This document shows positions 45,228 through 56,919 of a DNA stretch of 64,000 nt, piece after piece. Source of the DNA: Magnolia sinica (Eukaryota; Streptophyta; Magnoliopsida; Magnoliales; Magnoliaceae); contig NC_080583.1 of assembly GCF_029962835.1 (NCBI RefSeq), positions 67,441,158-67,505,157 on the forward strand, read 5' to 3'. The notes beneath the pieces were generated by a model that was not told the DNA's origin, ran no database searches, and worked only from the letters and a program-made list of their open reading frames with translations. The translations under genes were made by a program, and so were the position numbers. Numbering within the stretch: position 1 is the stretch's first letter; each line of letters opens with the position of its first letter.

Positions 45228-47804
45228 CTACCTGGTCGACGTGGGAGCAGCAGCTGTAGATCCAGATTCTGCCATAACAATAAGCTTGGAGCTGTTAGCT
45301 TCAGTTGGATCATCATCATCATCAACCCTCCCCCAAGCCTCTTGGAGTTGCAGAGCATACTCCAAATTCCACAACACATCTCCCATAGAAGGTCTATCAA
45401 CTCCATAATCTGCCAGACATTTCTCAGCTGCCTCAACAAATTTCTTCAGCGAAGCAGGACATATTGTACCGACGAGATGTGGGTCTATGATCTTCTCCAA
45501 GAGTCCTTTCCTATTCCTCTGCATTGCCCATTCAGCTAAGTTCACCTGCTCTCTTGGGAGTGCTGGATTTATGGCAGGCCTACAACACAACACCTCAAAA
45601 AGCACGACCCCAAATGAATACACATCCGATTTCTCTGTCAGTTGTTGCATCCTGAAGTATTCTGGATCCAGGTATCCAAAACTCCCTTTCACAGCTGTGC
45701 TCACATGAGTCTGTTCCAAGCTGGGACCTGCTTTAGATAGCCCGAAATCCGCAACCTTCGCTACTAGTTTCTCATCGAGTAGGATATTAGTGGTCTTGAC
45801 ATCTCGATGGATTATACCTTGTGCTGCACCTGTGTGGAGATAATGCAATCCACGTGCAGCACCAATGCAAATCTCGAGCCGACGCTTCCATGAGAGAGGA
45901 GGAAGGTTGGAATCATAGAGATGGTCGCGAAGTGGGCCATTGGACATGTACTCATATACTAAAATCATCTCCGACTGTTCGTCGCAATATCCAATGAGAG
46001 AGACAAGGTGTCTATGTCTGAGCTTTGAAAGCATCTGTATCTCTGTCTGAAACTCATTGATCCCTTGTTCTGATTGAGGATTTCCTCTCTTCACCGCTAG
46101 CTGCGTCTTATCTTCGAGCTCGCCAAGGTAGACCTTCCCAAACCCTCCAACTCCAATTACTGCCTTCTCGTCGAAGTTGTGAGTTGCTTCTTGTAATTCT
46201 GCGAAGCTGAAGCAGCGGCCAATCCCGAGTGTGGAGGAGAAGAAGCCCGAGTAGCCACTCTTGCTCTTGTGAGAGCCAAAGGGATTGCGGTGCGATCCAG
46301 CCTTAGTCATGAAACTGGAGTGGCTAACGTGAAGTGGGAGTAGCCAAGAAGAGAAACTGTTTCTCTTCTCCCAGTCATGAGGCCGCTTCTGCCAACGGCA
46401 GAAAACAACAGCTAGCATTATCAACCCACCTACAGACATGATTAGCCCGATAACTGCAATCAATCTCTTCTTACTGCTGATACCAGAGTTGGGATCTCGA
46501 TATATAATCCTCGACCCCTCCACAGAGAAAAAACCATCCAAACTTCCCACTGAATTACTCATCTTCATCACTTCCAACCCATTGAGGATGGCATTAACCG
46601 TGCCCGAATCAACCTCAGAAGCTGGTCCCACCTGCACAAGAACTGTTTGGTTGGAAATAGAAGAAGCATTTACAACAAAATCCTGGTAATAGGGGACTGC
46701 CAGCCCGGAAGTGATGGTCGAGAGATCGAATTGAGAAATGCCAATCATCTCGTTGATGTAGACGTTGAAGTAGAGATCATTGAGGTGCTTGCTAACAATG
46801 TCGCAGAAATGCATCCGGATGAGGTAAGAGAAGTTGGGATCTACATTAAATTCCCAGGTGATGTTGAAATTGGGGTCGATGACATTTGAATCAGCCGTCT
46901 CGACTGCTGATGCATAAACCAAGGTAGGAGCAATTAGTGGGGTGGCGTGGCCTCCTACATTGCTATCATCAGGTAAGTAATTGACTGATTTGGGTGAGAT
47001 TGAAACGTTCTGTGCCATGGGAGCGAATTTCAGGAAAGAGGAATCGGGCCGCCAGGTTCTTCCCAAGGTGTCATTATCAGTGACGATGAGATCGCCGCCT
47101 ACATTGAGACGGTATAAGATCTCTAATGCAAATTTAGATACGCCTGTGAATTCAGCGATTTCACCTGTAGGGGAGAATGCAGTGGCTGTATCGGTCATGA
47201 GGGTGTCGGGAGCGGAGACGAGTTCGATAGCATTAATGAATGCGAATGAATCCTTGAGGGGTAAGAATCTGAGGGAGAATCTGTTGGAGACGATGTTGAG
47301 GAGGTATTCTTTGAAGACGACAGATGAGTCGAGAGGAATGGAGAAGTCATGTAGGAGGACGGTGGTGTCGGTGGCTACGGTGAAGATTGCATTGGTGAGG
47401 TTGAATAAGGTGTGGGGGAGAGGATAAAAGTAGAGGCGGAGCCAGTGACGGCCTGGTTGAGAAATGAAAAATGTATAGGTGGATCTTTCGGGGAAGATGC
47501 GTGCGGTGAGGTAGAGAGGGGAAGATGATATGTTTGTGGAAATGTTGGAGGTAGCTGCTTGGACATTTTCAGCGGTGGAGAGGAAGGAAGAGGATTGAGG
47601 ATCAGATCGGAAGGTGCGTCCATCAGGAAGGTCGGTTGTTTTGGGTGCACCGCAGTCGAGGAGGTAGTTGTCTGGTGGTTTGAAAGTTGGAGGAGATGGT
47701 GCGGATAGGGATGTTTGGGGTGAAGAGAAGAAGAGAAGGAAGAGGAGAAGGGAGAGAGAAAGCAGTCGTGGGTGACCCATTTCATGTTTTTCGAGTACTG
47801 TCAT
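45228..47804 (-). CDS. CrRLK1L receptor-like kinase, ERULUS/CAP1 (At5g61350)-type
   Basis: A single 858-codon frame without intron, as is usual in this family. It has a signal peptide (about 9-35), a malectin-like extracellular region (about 47-415) with many N-glycosylation sites, a transmembrane helix (about 447-469) and a kinase (about 545-815). The kinase shows the loop GVGGFG (551-556), Lys572, Glu588, HRDVK (666-670), DFG (686-688) and DPE (713-715), so it looks active. [14 protein letters not shown] before the kinase and [20 protein letters not shown] near its end match, from memory, the At5g61350 clade better than THESEUS1. Members sense cell-wall state or RALF peptides at the plasma membrane; ERULUS supports root-hair tip growth and CAP1 ammonium/calcium responses. 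The second Met (codon 9, 47780) may be the real start because it begins the signal peptide directly. The tail is acidic (DDDDD, 828-832). Upstream is a CCT-rich leader with an overlapping upstream frame. Confidence 0.96.
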   Translation of the reverse strand: MTVLEKHEMGHPRLLSLSLLLFLLFFSSPQTSLSAPSPPTFKPPDNYLLDCGAPKTTDLPDGRTFRSDPQSSSFLSTAENVQAATSNISTNISSSPLYLTARIFPERSTYTFFISQPGRHWLRLYFYPLPHTLFNLTNAIFTVATDTTVLLHDFSIPLDSSVVFKEYLLNIVSNRFSLRFLPLKDSFAFINAIELVSAPDTLMTDTATAFSPTGEIAEFTGVSKFALEILYRLNVGGDLIVTDNDTLGRTWRPDSSFLKFAPMAQNVSISPKSVNYLPDDSNVGGHATPLIAPTLVYASAVETADSNVIDPNFNITWEFNVDPNFSYLIRMHFCDIVSKHLNDLYFNVYINEMIGISQFDLSTITSGLAVPYYQDFVVNASSISNQTVLVQVGPASEVDSGTVNAILNGLEVMKMSNSVGSLDGFFSVEGSRIIYRDPNSGISSKKRLIAVIGLIMSVGGLIMLAVVFCRWQKRPHDWEKRNSFSSWLLPLHVSHSSFMTKAGSHRNPFGSHKSKSGYSGFFSSTLGIGRCFSFAELQEATHNFDEKAVIGVGGFGKVYLGELEDKTQLAVKRGNPQSEQGINEFQTEIQMLSKLRHRHLVSLIGYCDEQSEMILVYEYMSNGPLRDHLYDSNLPPLSWKRRLEICIGAARGLHYLHTGAAQGIIHRDVKTTNILLDEKLVAKVADFGLSKAGPSLEQTHVSTAVKGSFGYLDPEYFRMQQLTEKSDVYSFGVVLFEVLCCRPAINPALPREQVNLAEWAMQRNRKGLLEKIIDPHLVGTICPASLKKFVEAAEKCLADYGVDRPSMGDVLWNLEYALQLQEAWGRVDDDDDPTEANSSKLIVMAESGSTAAAPTSTR

Positions 47805-48127
47805 ATTAGATAGATGGAGGGGAGAGGGAGATGGAAGGAGGAGGAGGAGGAGGAGGAGGAGGCGGCAGGGGAGCCATGCCAGCCAACCTCCACGGAGAGG
47901 AGAAAGGAGAGGGTGTGATTGGGGTGTAATTCGACGTGAGTTTCGGAGGGATTTGTGTGTATCTCCGGAAAAATAGAGAAGGATGGATTAAGGGAGCGGC
48001 TGTTGTTGAACTTTTCCCTCTTAAGATGGGGGGAGAGGGAGAATTTGTTTACGTGCAAGCACGATAGAAAAGTGAGGAATTTCATGGATGGGAATGTCTC
48101 TCTGTTGGCAGAAATAAAAAATGGCAA
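47801..48127 (-). other. Upstream open reading frame overlapping the kinase start (ATGA)
   Basis: A 108-codon frame upstream of the receptor kinase. Its TGA stop (47803-47801) overlaps the first kinase ATG (47804-47802). The translation is Ser/Pro-rich with an SSSSSSSS run encoded by the CCT repeat, and shows no known domain. It is within the transcript only if transcription starts beyond 48127. Chance is quite possible in such pyrimidine-rich leaders. Confidence 0.3.
47833..47862. repeat. GGA trinucleotide repeat in the kinase 5' leader
   Basis: About ten GGA units on the plus strand, read as TCC/CCT in the mRNA leader about 30 bases before the kinase start. Pyrimidine-rich leaders of this sort are common in plant genes. 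Confidence 0.85.
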
Positions 48128-49545
48128 TTAATGAAGTAAAGAGTGATGAATAAATAAAAACTGAATTAATGGAAGGAAAGAAGAAAGACAAAATAAATAG
48201 ATAAAATGAAGGGATTTTTACGTATGCACGCCTGACTTTTGGGGTATGGACCTAAAACCATTCTCACCGTTATGTATTGCACCGCTTGCTGTTAGTTACC
48301 TGTGAGAATAGATTTTCATATTTTCGTATCAACGAAACTGTCCCGCACTTACAATATCCCATCTTCTATACACGATTACCTGCGAACCTGATATTGGTAT
48401 TTCCCTCGTTTTTATCCCATAGCATAAAATGAGCTGAGAAAACAGATAGACAAGGTGGATTTGTCGTAAGCATTCCACAAATGTTTGAACGGTGGGCATT
48501 CAATCCCCATTATTTCATGTTGGTTGTCCCACTTGAGCTTTATTAGGCCATGCCCTAAAATGAGATGAAAAATCCGGTGGATAAAATGGATTTATGATCA
48601 CAAACATAATGGTGGGCCTCACTTACGGCCAACCAACTCTCACCCTTACTAGAATTTCCTCCGAACCTCCGAATGGCCCATTGATTGACATGGATGGTCA
48701 TGCTAACCTAATCTCGACCATACCTGGAGCCACCTTGATGTTTTTTAGAAATCCACCCCATCCATCTGTTTTCTAGCTTATTTTAAGCATCAGCAAAGAA
48801 ATGAGCCACATCCATAGTTTAAAGTGGCCCCTTAATGGCCCCAATATGTTTCAACTGTCAGTGTTCAATCCCATTGTTTCTTATCGTGTGGCCACTTAAG
48901 CTTTGGATTTACGTCATTTTTGGCCCATGCGGTAAAATGATTTGGAAACACAAATGGACAAGGTAGATTTGTCACAAACAATCTATTAGCCCGAGAATGT
49001 TTTAGCGATAGGCGTTCAATCCTCACTTTTTCTAATCATTTGGCCCACCTAAGTTTTGAATCAGCCTCATTTTTGGGTGCATGTCCTAAAATGATATGGA
49101 AAATCCAATGGACGGAGTGGATTTGTCACAAACATCATGGTGGGCCCCACCTAATGGGGGAAAACCGTGTGGGCCGTTGTGAGAAATCCACACCACCCAT
49201 TTGTTTTGCTAGCTCACTTTAGGACATGGGCCGAAAAAATGAGAGAGATCCAATGCTCAAAGTGAGCCCCATGGTCGCCCCAAAAGGTTTTAACCGTGAG
49301 TATTCAATCCCACTATTCCCTTACGTGTTGCCCTTGATGTTAGCCTCATTTTTGGGTCCATGCCATAAAATGAGCTGTCAAAACTGATGGACCAGGTGAA
49401 TTTCTCACAAACATCCCATGCCCTATAAATTTTTCAACGGTGGACATTCAATCCCCACTATTTCTTGTCATGTAACTCAGTTGAACTCTGGATCTACTTC
49501 ATTTGTAGCCATCAATAGTGAATGGCAGCAACCATGAGATCATTG
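48128..49545. repeat. Array of foldback arms upstream of the kinase gene
   Basis: From about 48400 to 49540 at least five arm copies follow each other, recognised by CCTAAAATGA, GGTGGGC and CATTCAATCCCCA words (for example CATGCCCTAAAATGAGATG at 48547 and CATGTCCTAAAATGATATG near 49080). 48128-48400 is AT-rich promoter-side DNA in which I see no clear element. Confidence 0.62.
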
Positions 49546-50474
49546 GTATAGAGAATTGTACAAAATGGGTATAAAGATGGCATGCATGGTGCCTTTGGCT
49601 CCCACTAGTGAATATGTAGAAACAACACACACAAGTCCTAGTGAGTGAAATTTTCTATTATTATCCATACATGATTAAATCATAAATTTGTACAGATTGG
49701 ATCAATTATCCAAGAAACATGATATGTAAATAGTTTGATAGGTGTACATGTGTAGACCAATACACTCCACCAAGCACCTAAATCCACTTCCCTCCTCCTT
49801 TATTTTGCCTATAGCTAGGCATTGGCGAACAATGGAAGCTGATTGCGTTCAACCGAGAAGATACGCGGCCGGAAGATATGCGGGGGGCCACCGAGAAGGT
49901 TTCAATGTTGGGTGTCATTATCCCATTGTTTCCTTTAGTGTGACTGAGATACGCTTCAATTTTAGGCTGTGACCGCCACCCATTAAGAATCTGTTAGTGG
50001 AGGTGGCAGTAGGACCTATTTGAAATAGGTAAGTGGGTTGTGGAAAATACTTTAAAAGGAGGAGGTTTTCGGTCCATAGCTAAAAAGCTAACAAATAATA
50101 CCATTAGTGCGTCAATTTTCTCCAACATCTCATCACTTGAGAGAATTTTTCTATATGCAAAACCATTTTAAACATAAATGAGTAATTAAATAAATAATTA
50201 GATTTTTATTTATAATAATCATATTTGGGAGGATTTATACAAATGAAAATCATACTTGATAAATACAAACCAACATAAACAAAATTTCTTCATACGCTCT
50301 GCTTTTGTAAGAAAATACCATGCTAATTGAATGACTTAAAATGTCCTATCAAATACAAACCACCTATTAAATATCAATGGTTTTTTAAAAAATAATAAAA
50401 ATGAAAATTCAAATTTTTCAAATTTTTAGGATTTTTCCGCCAAAACGCTTTTTGAATTTTTTGAATTAAAAAGT
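49546..50474. other. AT-rich intergenic stretch, nothing recognised
   Basis: No gene or repeat border supported. One short GC-richer patch near 49830-49930 is not recognisable. Confidence 0.45.
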
Positions 50475-51320
50475 GCGGTGTGTGTGCTTTGTCCCACATC
50501 AGAAATGAGAAGAAAACTTTTGTGGTTTATATGTGGACTTGTAAAAAGTATTCTTACTTGGAGTTTTTGGAGGAGATGAAACACGGGTTGTGTGTTCCAG
50601 TATTATGCACATGCGAGCGCTCGAGCTCGGGCACGAGCGTGAGCAGTGAGGTAGTGTGGCTGTAGTGACGCTAGATGGCGCACTTCGCACGTGCATCGTG
50701 TCGCAGAGTGGTCGCTCCCTCATGACCTTACGCGAACCGGCACGAGACGGTGTGACCTCGATGCGATCGCGGTGAGATGGGTCTGGTCAGAGCCTTAGGG
50801 CGGTATGGATCTGAAAATCTGAAATGAGCCTGAGTTTTATAGGTAACTGAGAACGGTCGGATCTTAAATCCAAAACGTGCAGCTCAAAAACAGACAGGTT
50901 AGAATGATCCAACGGTCAGATCTTCTGATCTGACAACTGGAAACGTTTAGAATTAATGGACAACGGCCAGAAATATTTTTCAAACGTTCTGAACCATTGA
51001 ATACCACACAGCAATGGTGTTATACCTGATGCCTATATAAACTGGACCATTCCAATCCAATTTTATCATCTCAACACACCATCTCTCCCATCAAATCAGA
51101 TATGATTCATAGCTCCATTCTAAAATACTTAGAACATCTCCACTGTCTGAGTCTGCCAGAAGGAATCTGCTGTGTTAAAATTGTTCCACACTGGACCTAT
51201 CGTAATTGTTGCACACTGGATCCAGATAAGGCTTGTCTTATCCTGGAAGCAATTCGCCTGTAACCCATCAGTAGTTGATAAGGGGGCGAATCACGCTTTA
51301 AGGACAGCATATTTTATACA
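50475..51320 (+). mobile_element. Probable solo LTR (Ty1/copia-like)
   Basis: Near the left edge is TTTGTCCCACATCAG, a start motif shared by many plant copia LTRs and TRIMs. A TATA-like CCTATATAAACTGG sits at about 51031, followed by a transcribed-leader-like stretch with AACACACCATCTC. Near the end is GGGGGCGAATCACGCTTTAAGG, also seen in copia LTR 3' parts. No primer site, polypurine tract or second copy was found, so borders are approximate. Confidence 0.42.
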
Positions 51321-51885
51321 TGATTCAGCCTAGTGAAGTATTTTATTTCTATTTATTTTTTATATTTTCAGTGTATCCAAACGTAAATAAACAATACCAC
51401 CATATAAAAAAAAATGATTCATATGCTTGCTTTTTGTAAGAAACTACCATGTTAAATGAAAGACTTAAAATGTCCTATCACACATAAGGACATTATGTAC
51501 ACACTCATTTTGTTTTTTGTTTTTTGATTTTTAAATTTCTTGAAACCTTACCCTGCATGTAAAATCATTAAACCAAAGGAAAAGGCTAAGATAAAATGAG
51601 GTGTGCCATAGTAACCTGTGGAGATGAGCACCTAATCCACTCTAATCTTCTAATGTATCATTGAATGGAAGCATGGACGATTGAGCTGTTTTAGTACGTT
51701 CAAGAGTGGCAATATTTTTCATTTTTTTATTTATAATTGGTTGTCAACGGGCTGCGCTTGGGCTGGTTTCAGTATGGATTTTGAATTGTTTGGGTTGGGT
51801 GTAACGAGCCAGGTCTATTTTAAATTTGATTTTGCCTACTTTGAGCCCAGCCCAATGACAGCCCTATTTATAGTTCGATGAATAA

Positions 51886-52015
51886 CATTCTAATTTCTAC
51901 ATGGCCAAAATTTTCTTATTAATCTAAGAGGGCGTTTGGATTGTAAGTTACATTCTAATTTCTACATGGCCAAAATTTTCTTATTAATCTAAGAGGGCAT
52001 TTGGATTGTAAGTTA
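51886..52015. repeat. 65-base tandem duplication spanning a MITE edge
   Basis: 51886-51950 and 51951-52015 are almost identical (one base differs in GGCGTTTGG against GGCATTTGG). Each unit contains 44 bases of flank plus the first 21 bases of the MITE that follows. Confidence 0.88.
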
Positions 52016-52200
52016 CGATAAGTTACTTGTGCCTTAAGTATCTTATTTTAATTTCTACTTAGTAAACTAAAGTAATTAAGTAACTTTAAATAAAAAATCT
52101 ACTTATAATTCATTATAAACTAAACTTATGTGTCTCAAACAAGTTATTTATAGCTGTAAGTATAGAAAAGTAACTTATTTGCTGGTATCCAAACGGGCCC
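51995..52200. mobile_element. Short MITE with GTTTGG-type inverted ends (206 bp)
   Basis: Left end GGGCATTTGGATTGTAAGTT, right end GGTATCCAAACGGGCCC. The interior is AT-rich with AAGTTACTT words in both orientations. Target duplication not clear. Confidence 0.6.
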
Positions 52201-53220
52201 TACATGACAAAACTCTACCCTTAACTCGGTAAGGGCTAAACATGCACCCATACCTCCCAAATCACATGTGCATGTCTCTACCCATGAGCCAACCCGGCAA
52301 ATGCATGCAAGATCCAAACCATCCACAAACTCTTCAACCGTACACATGGCATAGTTCCACAGCAATCAAGACAATCATAACCCAATTTTGAATGGCCTAA
52401 AATGAAAAATCGTACTAATGGGATCTTCTCACTTTACGGTCCATCATAATATGTAACGCCTCGTCACTTCGGTGTTCCTGCGAGCACATATATGCAACTT
52501 TCTATGTAAAACTTTTCAATACTTCTTTGGGTCATCCAACGTTTCCCACAAGACCTGAATCAAGCACGCACTTAGACACCCAAGTGATCGAAACCTACGT
52601 CGTAGTGGCCGCCCTGTCGCCACAAGCATAGAGGTACCTTACATTAGTTGATGCAATAAACCATTAAGGCGGTGCGGCGCAGAAAACTTAGTGTTGTACA
52701 TGTGCACGATTATCTCACATTTATGTCCCCAAAATAATATGATAATTGATGTTACCTTTTCTAGAAAATATTAGGCTAATTAAACTACTCCAAATAGCCT
52801 TAAACCGCATGATTAAACTTCCTAATCAATCAACATTTTAAAAGTCAAAGGAGAATCTCCATTTTCCTTAAATTAATGAGAGATGAGGCACTTCTTTTTA
52901 TCTAGAAGTAGTTAGGTGCATTATAAGCACCATTATTTCACATAACACACTAATTAATTAATATAAATATTGTTTAAAGTAAGTTAATAAAGTAAAGACA
53001 TAAAAGTTAAAAACATATTTCTTTAAAATAATAAGGTGCTGGCCATATACCCCTTTGCATTTATATAAAAGTTGCAAAGTATTAATGGCATCATCATTTA
53101 CCATCTTAATCCCTAATTAAGATAGATAAATATTACTTGAAATAATAAAAGCTCTCCACCTATGCTAAAGGTATTCTTATTGACATTTTCACCTGTAGGA
53201 AAGTAAATTTGGACAACTCA
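52201..53220. other. AT-rich intergenic stretch, nothing recognised
   Basis: A GC-richer patch at 52440-52640 has no coding frame of interest. The rest is simple AT-rich DNA. Confidence 0.45.
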
Positions 53221-53408
53221 GTGCTAAAATTTCAGCCACATTTTTGAACAGAGAAAGAGAGAGAGAGAGAGTTACATGCCACACACACATTAGTGCCAAT
53301 CCGTTTCCAATCGAACAGGGATTCGGTGGGTCCGAGACAACCGTAACGCGACGGAGATTTTCTGCCAAAGCCTTGAAGTTGCTGTGCTTGGATGCGAGGT
53401 GGGTCCCC

Positions 53409-53852
53409 GATGCTAGGTGGGTCCCACTGAGATGTTCGTGGGAAATCTACATCGTTCATCCGTTTTGGGAGCTCATTTTAGGGCATGCGTGCAAAAATGA
53501 AGTGTATACAAAACTCAATTAGGCCATACGAGAAGAAAGAGTATAGATTCAGTGACCACCGTTTGAAACTTTGTATCGCCACAAATTTTCATATCAGGCG
53601 AATTATTTTTGGTTTTTTTACTTCATCCGAGTGGAAATGGCCTTATAAACGGTTCGGATGTCATATACATATCAAGGTAGATCCCAGGAAGGTCTCAACG
53701 GTAGAAAACTATTTCCCCGGTTTTTACTCTCGTCCAGCCCATTTGAGTTTTCGATACAACTCATTTTTAGTAGCATGTCCTAAAATGAGCTCCCACAACG
53801 GATGGACGGTGTCGATTTCTCACAAGCATTAATGTGGGCGCCGCCTAGCATC
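53409..53852. mobile_element. Foldback element, subfamily GATGCTAGGTGGG, copy 1 (444 bp)
   Basis: Starts GATGCTAGGTGGGTCCCAC and ends GGCGCCGCCTAGCATC, its near inverse. Arms continue inward with CTCATTTTAGGGCATGC against GCATGTCCTAAAATGAG. The sister copy is at 62283-62734, and similarity extends into both flanks (AGATTTTCTGCCAAAGCCTT upstream). Confidence 0.75.
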
Positions 53853-53950
53853 CCAGCGCAGTAACTTCCGTGTCCTTCGCAACGGAAGAAGAAAGTTGAA
53901 GAGGAAGAGACGCTTTTTGACACGGATTGCGTGGTGTGCCACCGTCATGT

Positions 53951-54367
53951 GTTAACGTGGGAAACTGCTGTGGTCCCCAACATGTTGTATTTGTTATATC
54001 CAGACCGTACATCCATTTTATGAGACTTATTTAGGCCTTAAACGCAAATATAAGGAAGATTCAAATCTCAAGTGGACCACACCAAAGAGATTAGTGGAAA
54101 CAATGAAACCACCGTTGAAACTTTTCTAGGGCCAATCGTGATGCTTTTTTGGCATCCAACCTGTTCACGAGATCTCACAAACAAGGATGAAGGGGAAGTT
54201 TTCAACGGTAGGCCTCATTGTCCCAGTGCTTTCTGTGGTGTGGCCCACTTGAATCTGGATCTGCCTCATATTTTCGTTCATATTCTAAAATGATCTAGAA
54301 AAATGGATGGACGGTGTGGATATAACACATACATTATTGTGGGCCCACATAAGTTTGCCACGTCAAC
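53951..54367. mobile_element. Foldback element, subfamily TGACGTGGCAAACTT (417 bp)
   Basis: Left end GTTAACGTGGGAAACTGC, right end AAGTTTGCCACGTCAAC. Arms include GTTATATCCAGACCGTACAT against GGACGGTGTGGATATAAC. The centre has CATCCAACCTGTTCACGAGA. No open frame. Confidence 0.75.
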
Positions 54368-54499
54368 CCAACACGGAGGTCGGTGTTGTGTCGCACACCA
54401 CACTACATTGCTATAGTTTCATGTCTTTTTTTTTCTTCCAACTATTTTTTTTTTCTATTGTGGGCCTACTGCTCGAGAGAAATACATCCCAACCAACCG

Positions 54500-54600
54500 T
54501 TTAGCCAAATCATGATAGGCCATGGGCCTTTTATATGAGGCAAATCCAAAACTTAGGTGGGCCACACGACGTTGAGGATGGAGGGGCGTTGAAACCATCC
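54500..54600. repeat. Foldback arm fragment
   Basis: GGTGGGCCACACGAC and GGCGTTGAAACCATCC match part of the left arm, without centre or right arm. Confidence 0.5.
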
Positions 54601-54708
54601 TTTTCATAATGTTGCTGTCATTTTTTTTATATATATACAGTAATATTATTATTATAATCACCGGACGTGTCTCTGTACACAGACGTCACATTCGGTTTCT
54701 CATCTCTT

Positions 54709-54800
54709 TTTTTTTTAATTAAAAAAATTCAAATGCCTATAATATTTATTCCAATTTTTTTTAATTAAAAAAATTCAAATGCCTATAATGTTTATTCCAA
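54709..54800. repeat. 46-base tandem duplication
   Basis: 54709-54754 and 54755-54800 each run from TTTTTTTTAATTAAAA to TTTATTCCAA and differ at a single base (AATATTTATT against AATGTTTATT). Confidence 0.9.
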
Positions 54801-54879
54801 CTATTGGATCGGGGCGAAACTCAGCATCTTTTGTTTGGTTGGTTGGGCAGAAACATATGTAAACTAAAGATGGATCTTT

Positions 54880-55246
54880 AGAAAAGATCGATGATTTTTT
54901 TGCAAGGGTGATGCCGAGTCTATAGATCATCTATTCATTCATTACTCATTTGTGCAACGATTGTGGTCCACCTTATGGATCTCCAGCGTGGTATGGGTGA
55001 TTCCATTGTTAGTGGATGGCCTGCTATGAATGGGGCATGGAATTCTATCTTCGGAGTAGTGTTCTGGCATCTTCTTTAGTTTTGCCTTGCTTTGGAATAT
55101 ATAGGGAGCACAATAGGTGGTGCTTTCTTGACAGACAAGGTCCGTCGGAAGAGATAGCGTGGAAAGCAGAGAGGAATGTCATAGAATGGACTTCATGGAT
55201 TCAAAAGGTAAATGTACATGATTTTTCTTCTTTGTTTGGGATGTAG
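54880..55246 (+). pseudogene. L1-type LINE ORF2 C-terminal fragment (zf-RVT region)
   Basis: The plus strand reads GDAESIDHLFIHYSFVQRLW then STLW, the zinc-binding zf-RVT block of plant LINE reverse transcriptases (normally CxxxxEDxDHLFIHCxFxxxxW). After two stops it resumes with EHNRWCFLDRQGPSEEIAWK and ends at a stop at 55246, like the typical C-terminal KERNxRxF block. Only the last 120 or so residues remain, consistent with 5'-truncated LINE insertion. No clear poly-A tail follows. Confidence 0.75.
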
Positions 55247-55665
55247 TACTATATACTGTTTGGGATGTAACACCTTGTGTATTTTTTGTTGCTTTGATTT
55301 TTTTTTTCAAGCAATCTTTCAACAAATCAGATCCTAGATCTATTATCCTTCCAAAAGAAAAAAGAGAGGATCTTTTTGCATATTCCTGCAACAGTTTTGT
55401 ACTAAGCCCTAGTGCAGATTTTTGTTATATAGGATCACAATTTCAAGAAAACAAGGTAATTTGAATTAATTACAGCATTTTCTTCAATATCTCCATATCA
55501 CTTGGCTTATGAAATAGCATTTTTTGACACACACGCAGTAGATAAGTGACTTATTTCGAGAAGTTTGGTTTATGATAGTATGTGGTCATGGGCTCGAGTA
55601 CCCATTGCACTGAAATCCCACTAGTGTGGGTGCATGTGTATCGAAAAAAAAAAAAAAGGCCCTTC
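55247..55665. other. Intergenic, AT-rich, nothing recognised
   Basis: T-rich runs near 55275-55310 could be LINE 3'-end remains. Otherwise no signal. Confidence 0.45.
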
Positions 55666-56035
55666 ATCTCCTAGCACGGATGCTTGCACATATGGGCACT
55701 TAAAGGTGATTGGTGCACGCGTTGCATATATCTCATGAGCATGTGTTGCGCATGTGAAATGCTTAAGATGGATGGCAGCCATACGGCACATGTGACTCAA
55801 TAGCATATGCAGCAAACATAGGGCATTTGAAGATAAGGATGGCACATTTTGCACATGGCCAGCTAGGGTGTGTGACACACTTAAGCGTGAGTCACAAAAG
55901 ATGGGCGAACACACATATTGCACATGGAAAAATGGCACAATCTAATGCTTTAAGGTGGATGGACGATGGTACATGCTGCACATATAGCACACTAGCACAT
56001 GTGAGGCACTTAAAGATGGATGGTGAGACAAGCGA
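55666..56035. repeat. Degenerate GCACATG minisatellite
   Basis: GCACATG/GCACAT words recur about every 20-60 bases, commonly with CACTTAAG and GATGGATGG (for example near 55690, 55745, 55790, 55845, 55880, 55930, 55975, 56010). Units are too diverged for a clean period by eye. Confidence 0.55.
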
Positions 56036-56693
56036 CTACCACTTAAGAGTAGGAGTCATCTTTTCTCGTTTCCCTCAATTTTTTGAAAATAGGTTTCATA
56101 AGTCTGAGTGAGGAAATGGTATTTTTAAGGAAATGAGAGGATTAAAAAAAAAAATGATTACATGAAATTTACAAAAACAAACAACAAAAATACCATTTTC
56201 ATGAAATAGACGTTTCCTCAATTAACAAATCCAAACATGCCCTAAATGTAATCACAACAAGAGAACGAAAGAAGCAAAAAATATGTATCCTTGAACTATA
56301 CACAATAATAGCAAAACCATGGTAGTTTACATGAACACCAGAATATGTATAAAAAAAAATATAAAAGAAGAAGAAGAAGCAGAAATTTGTGCTCTGGTTT
56401 TTGATGCCCCGTGATCGACTAGTAGTCAAAAACCCCCTTTACTCCTTCAAGGTCCTCTCCCACTGACACCCTGATATGAGCAAATCAAAACCCAACGAAT
56501 GAAGCAGTGTCAAACTAAAATACCCAACAAGCATTAGCTCTCCGTGAAGGTGATCCCATTCAGTTCTTCAGAAAAATCATAAGATAGTTGTTTTCATACA
56601 TAGCAGGTGATTTTACATCTCAACATCCAGTAGCAAGATTCATGATAGAACGGTGGGTCGGTGTAAAAAGTCAGACCAAAAACATGTAGTTAA
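56036..56693. other. AT-rich intergenic stretch, nothing recognised
   Basis: Contains an AAG repeat near 56365-56380. No gene. Confidence 0.45.
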
Positions 56694-56919
56694 GGGCTTG
56701 TTTGCACACAACGACGCAAAAGGGGGTTCCTGGAAATGGGAGTCTCCTTGTTTTGCCAGTCGACTCCACAACCGGTGAGTAGACTTTTAGCACCTATTTC
56801 ATGAGTGGGGAATCAGACAGGGTTTGTGAAAAGTGCATCCAAACACACGATATGAAGTGTTTAGCTCTACAGTGTTGAAGCATTAAACGTGCGTCATAAT
56901 GGTGTGTTCAAACAGGCCC
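56694..56919. mobile_element. MITE with GGGC(C/T)TGTTTG ends (226 bp)
   Basis: Left end GGGCTTGTTTGCACACAA, right end GTGTGTTCAAACAGGCCC. Flanking triplets are TAA (left) and TAG (right), close to a PIF/Harbinger TWA duplication. No coding frame. Confidence 0.68.

Noticed and set aside
46981-47427. 148-codon plus-strand frame opposite the receptor kinase, and other frames in 45177-47785
   Set aside because: Shadows of the kinase coding sequence on the other strand or in other frames.
48594-48776. CRISPR-like regularity of short repeats in the arm array 48400-49540
   Set aside because: Repeats are diverged transposon arms with irregular spacing in a plant nuclear genome; no CRISPR architecture.
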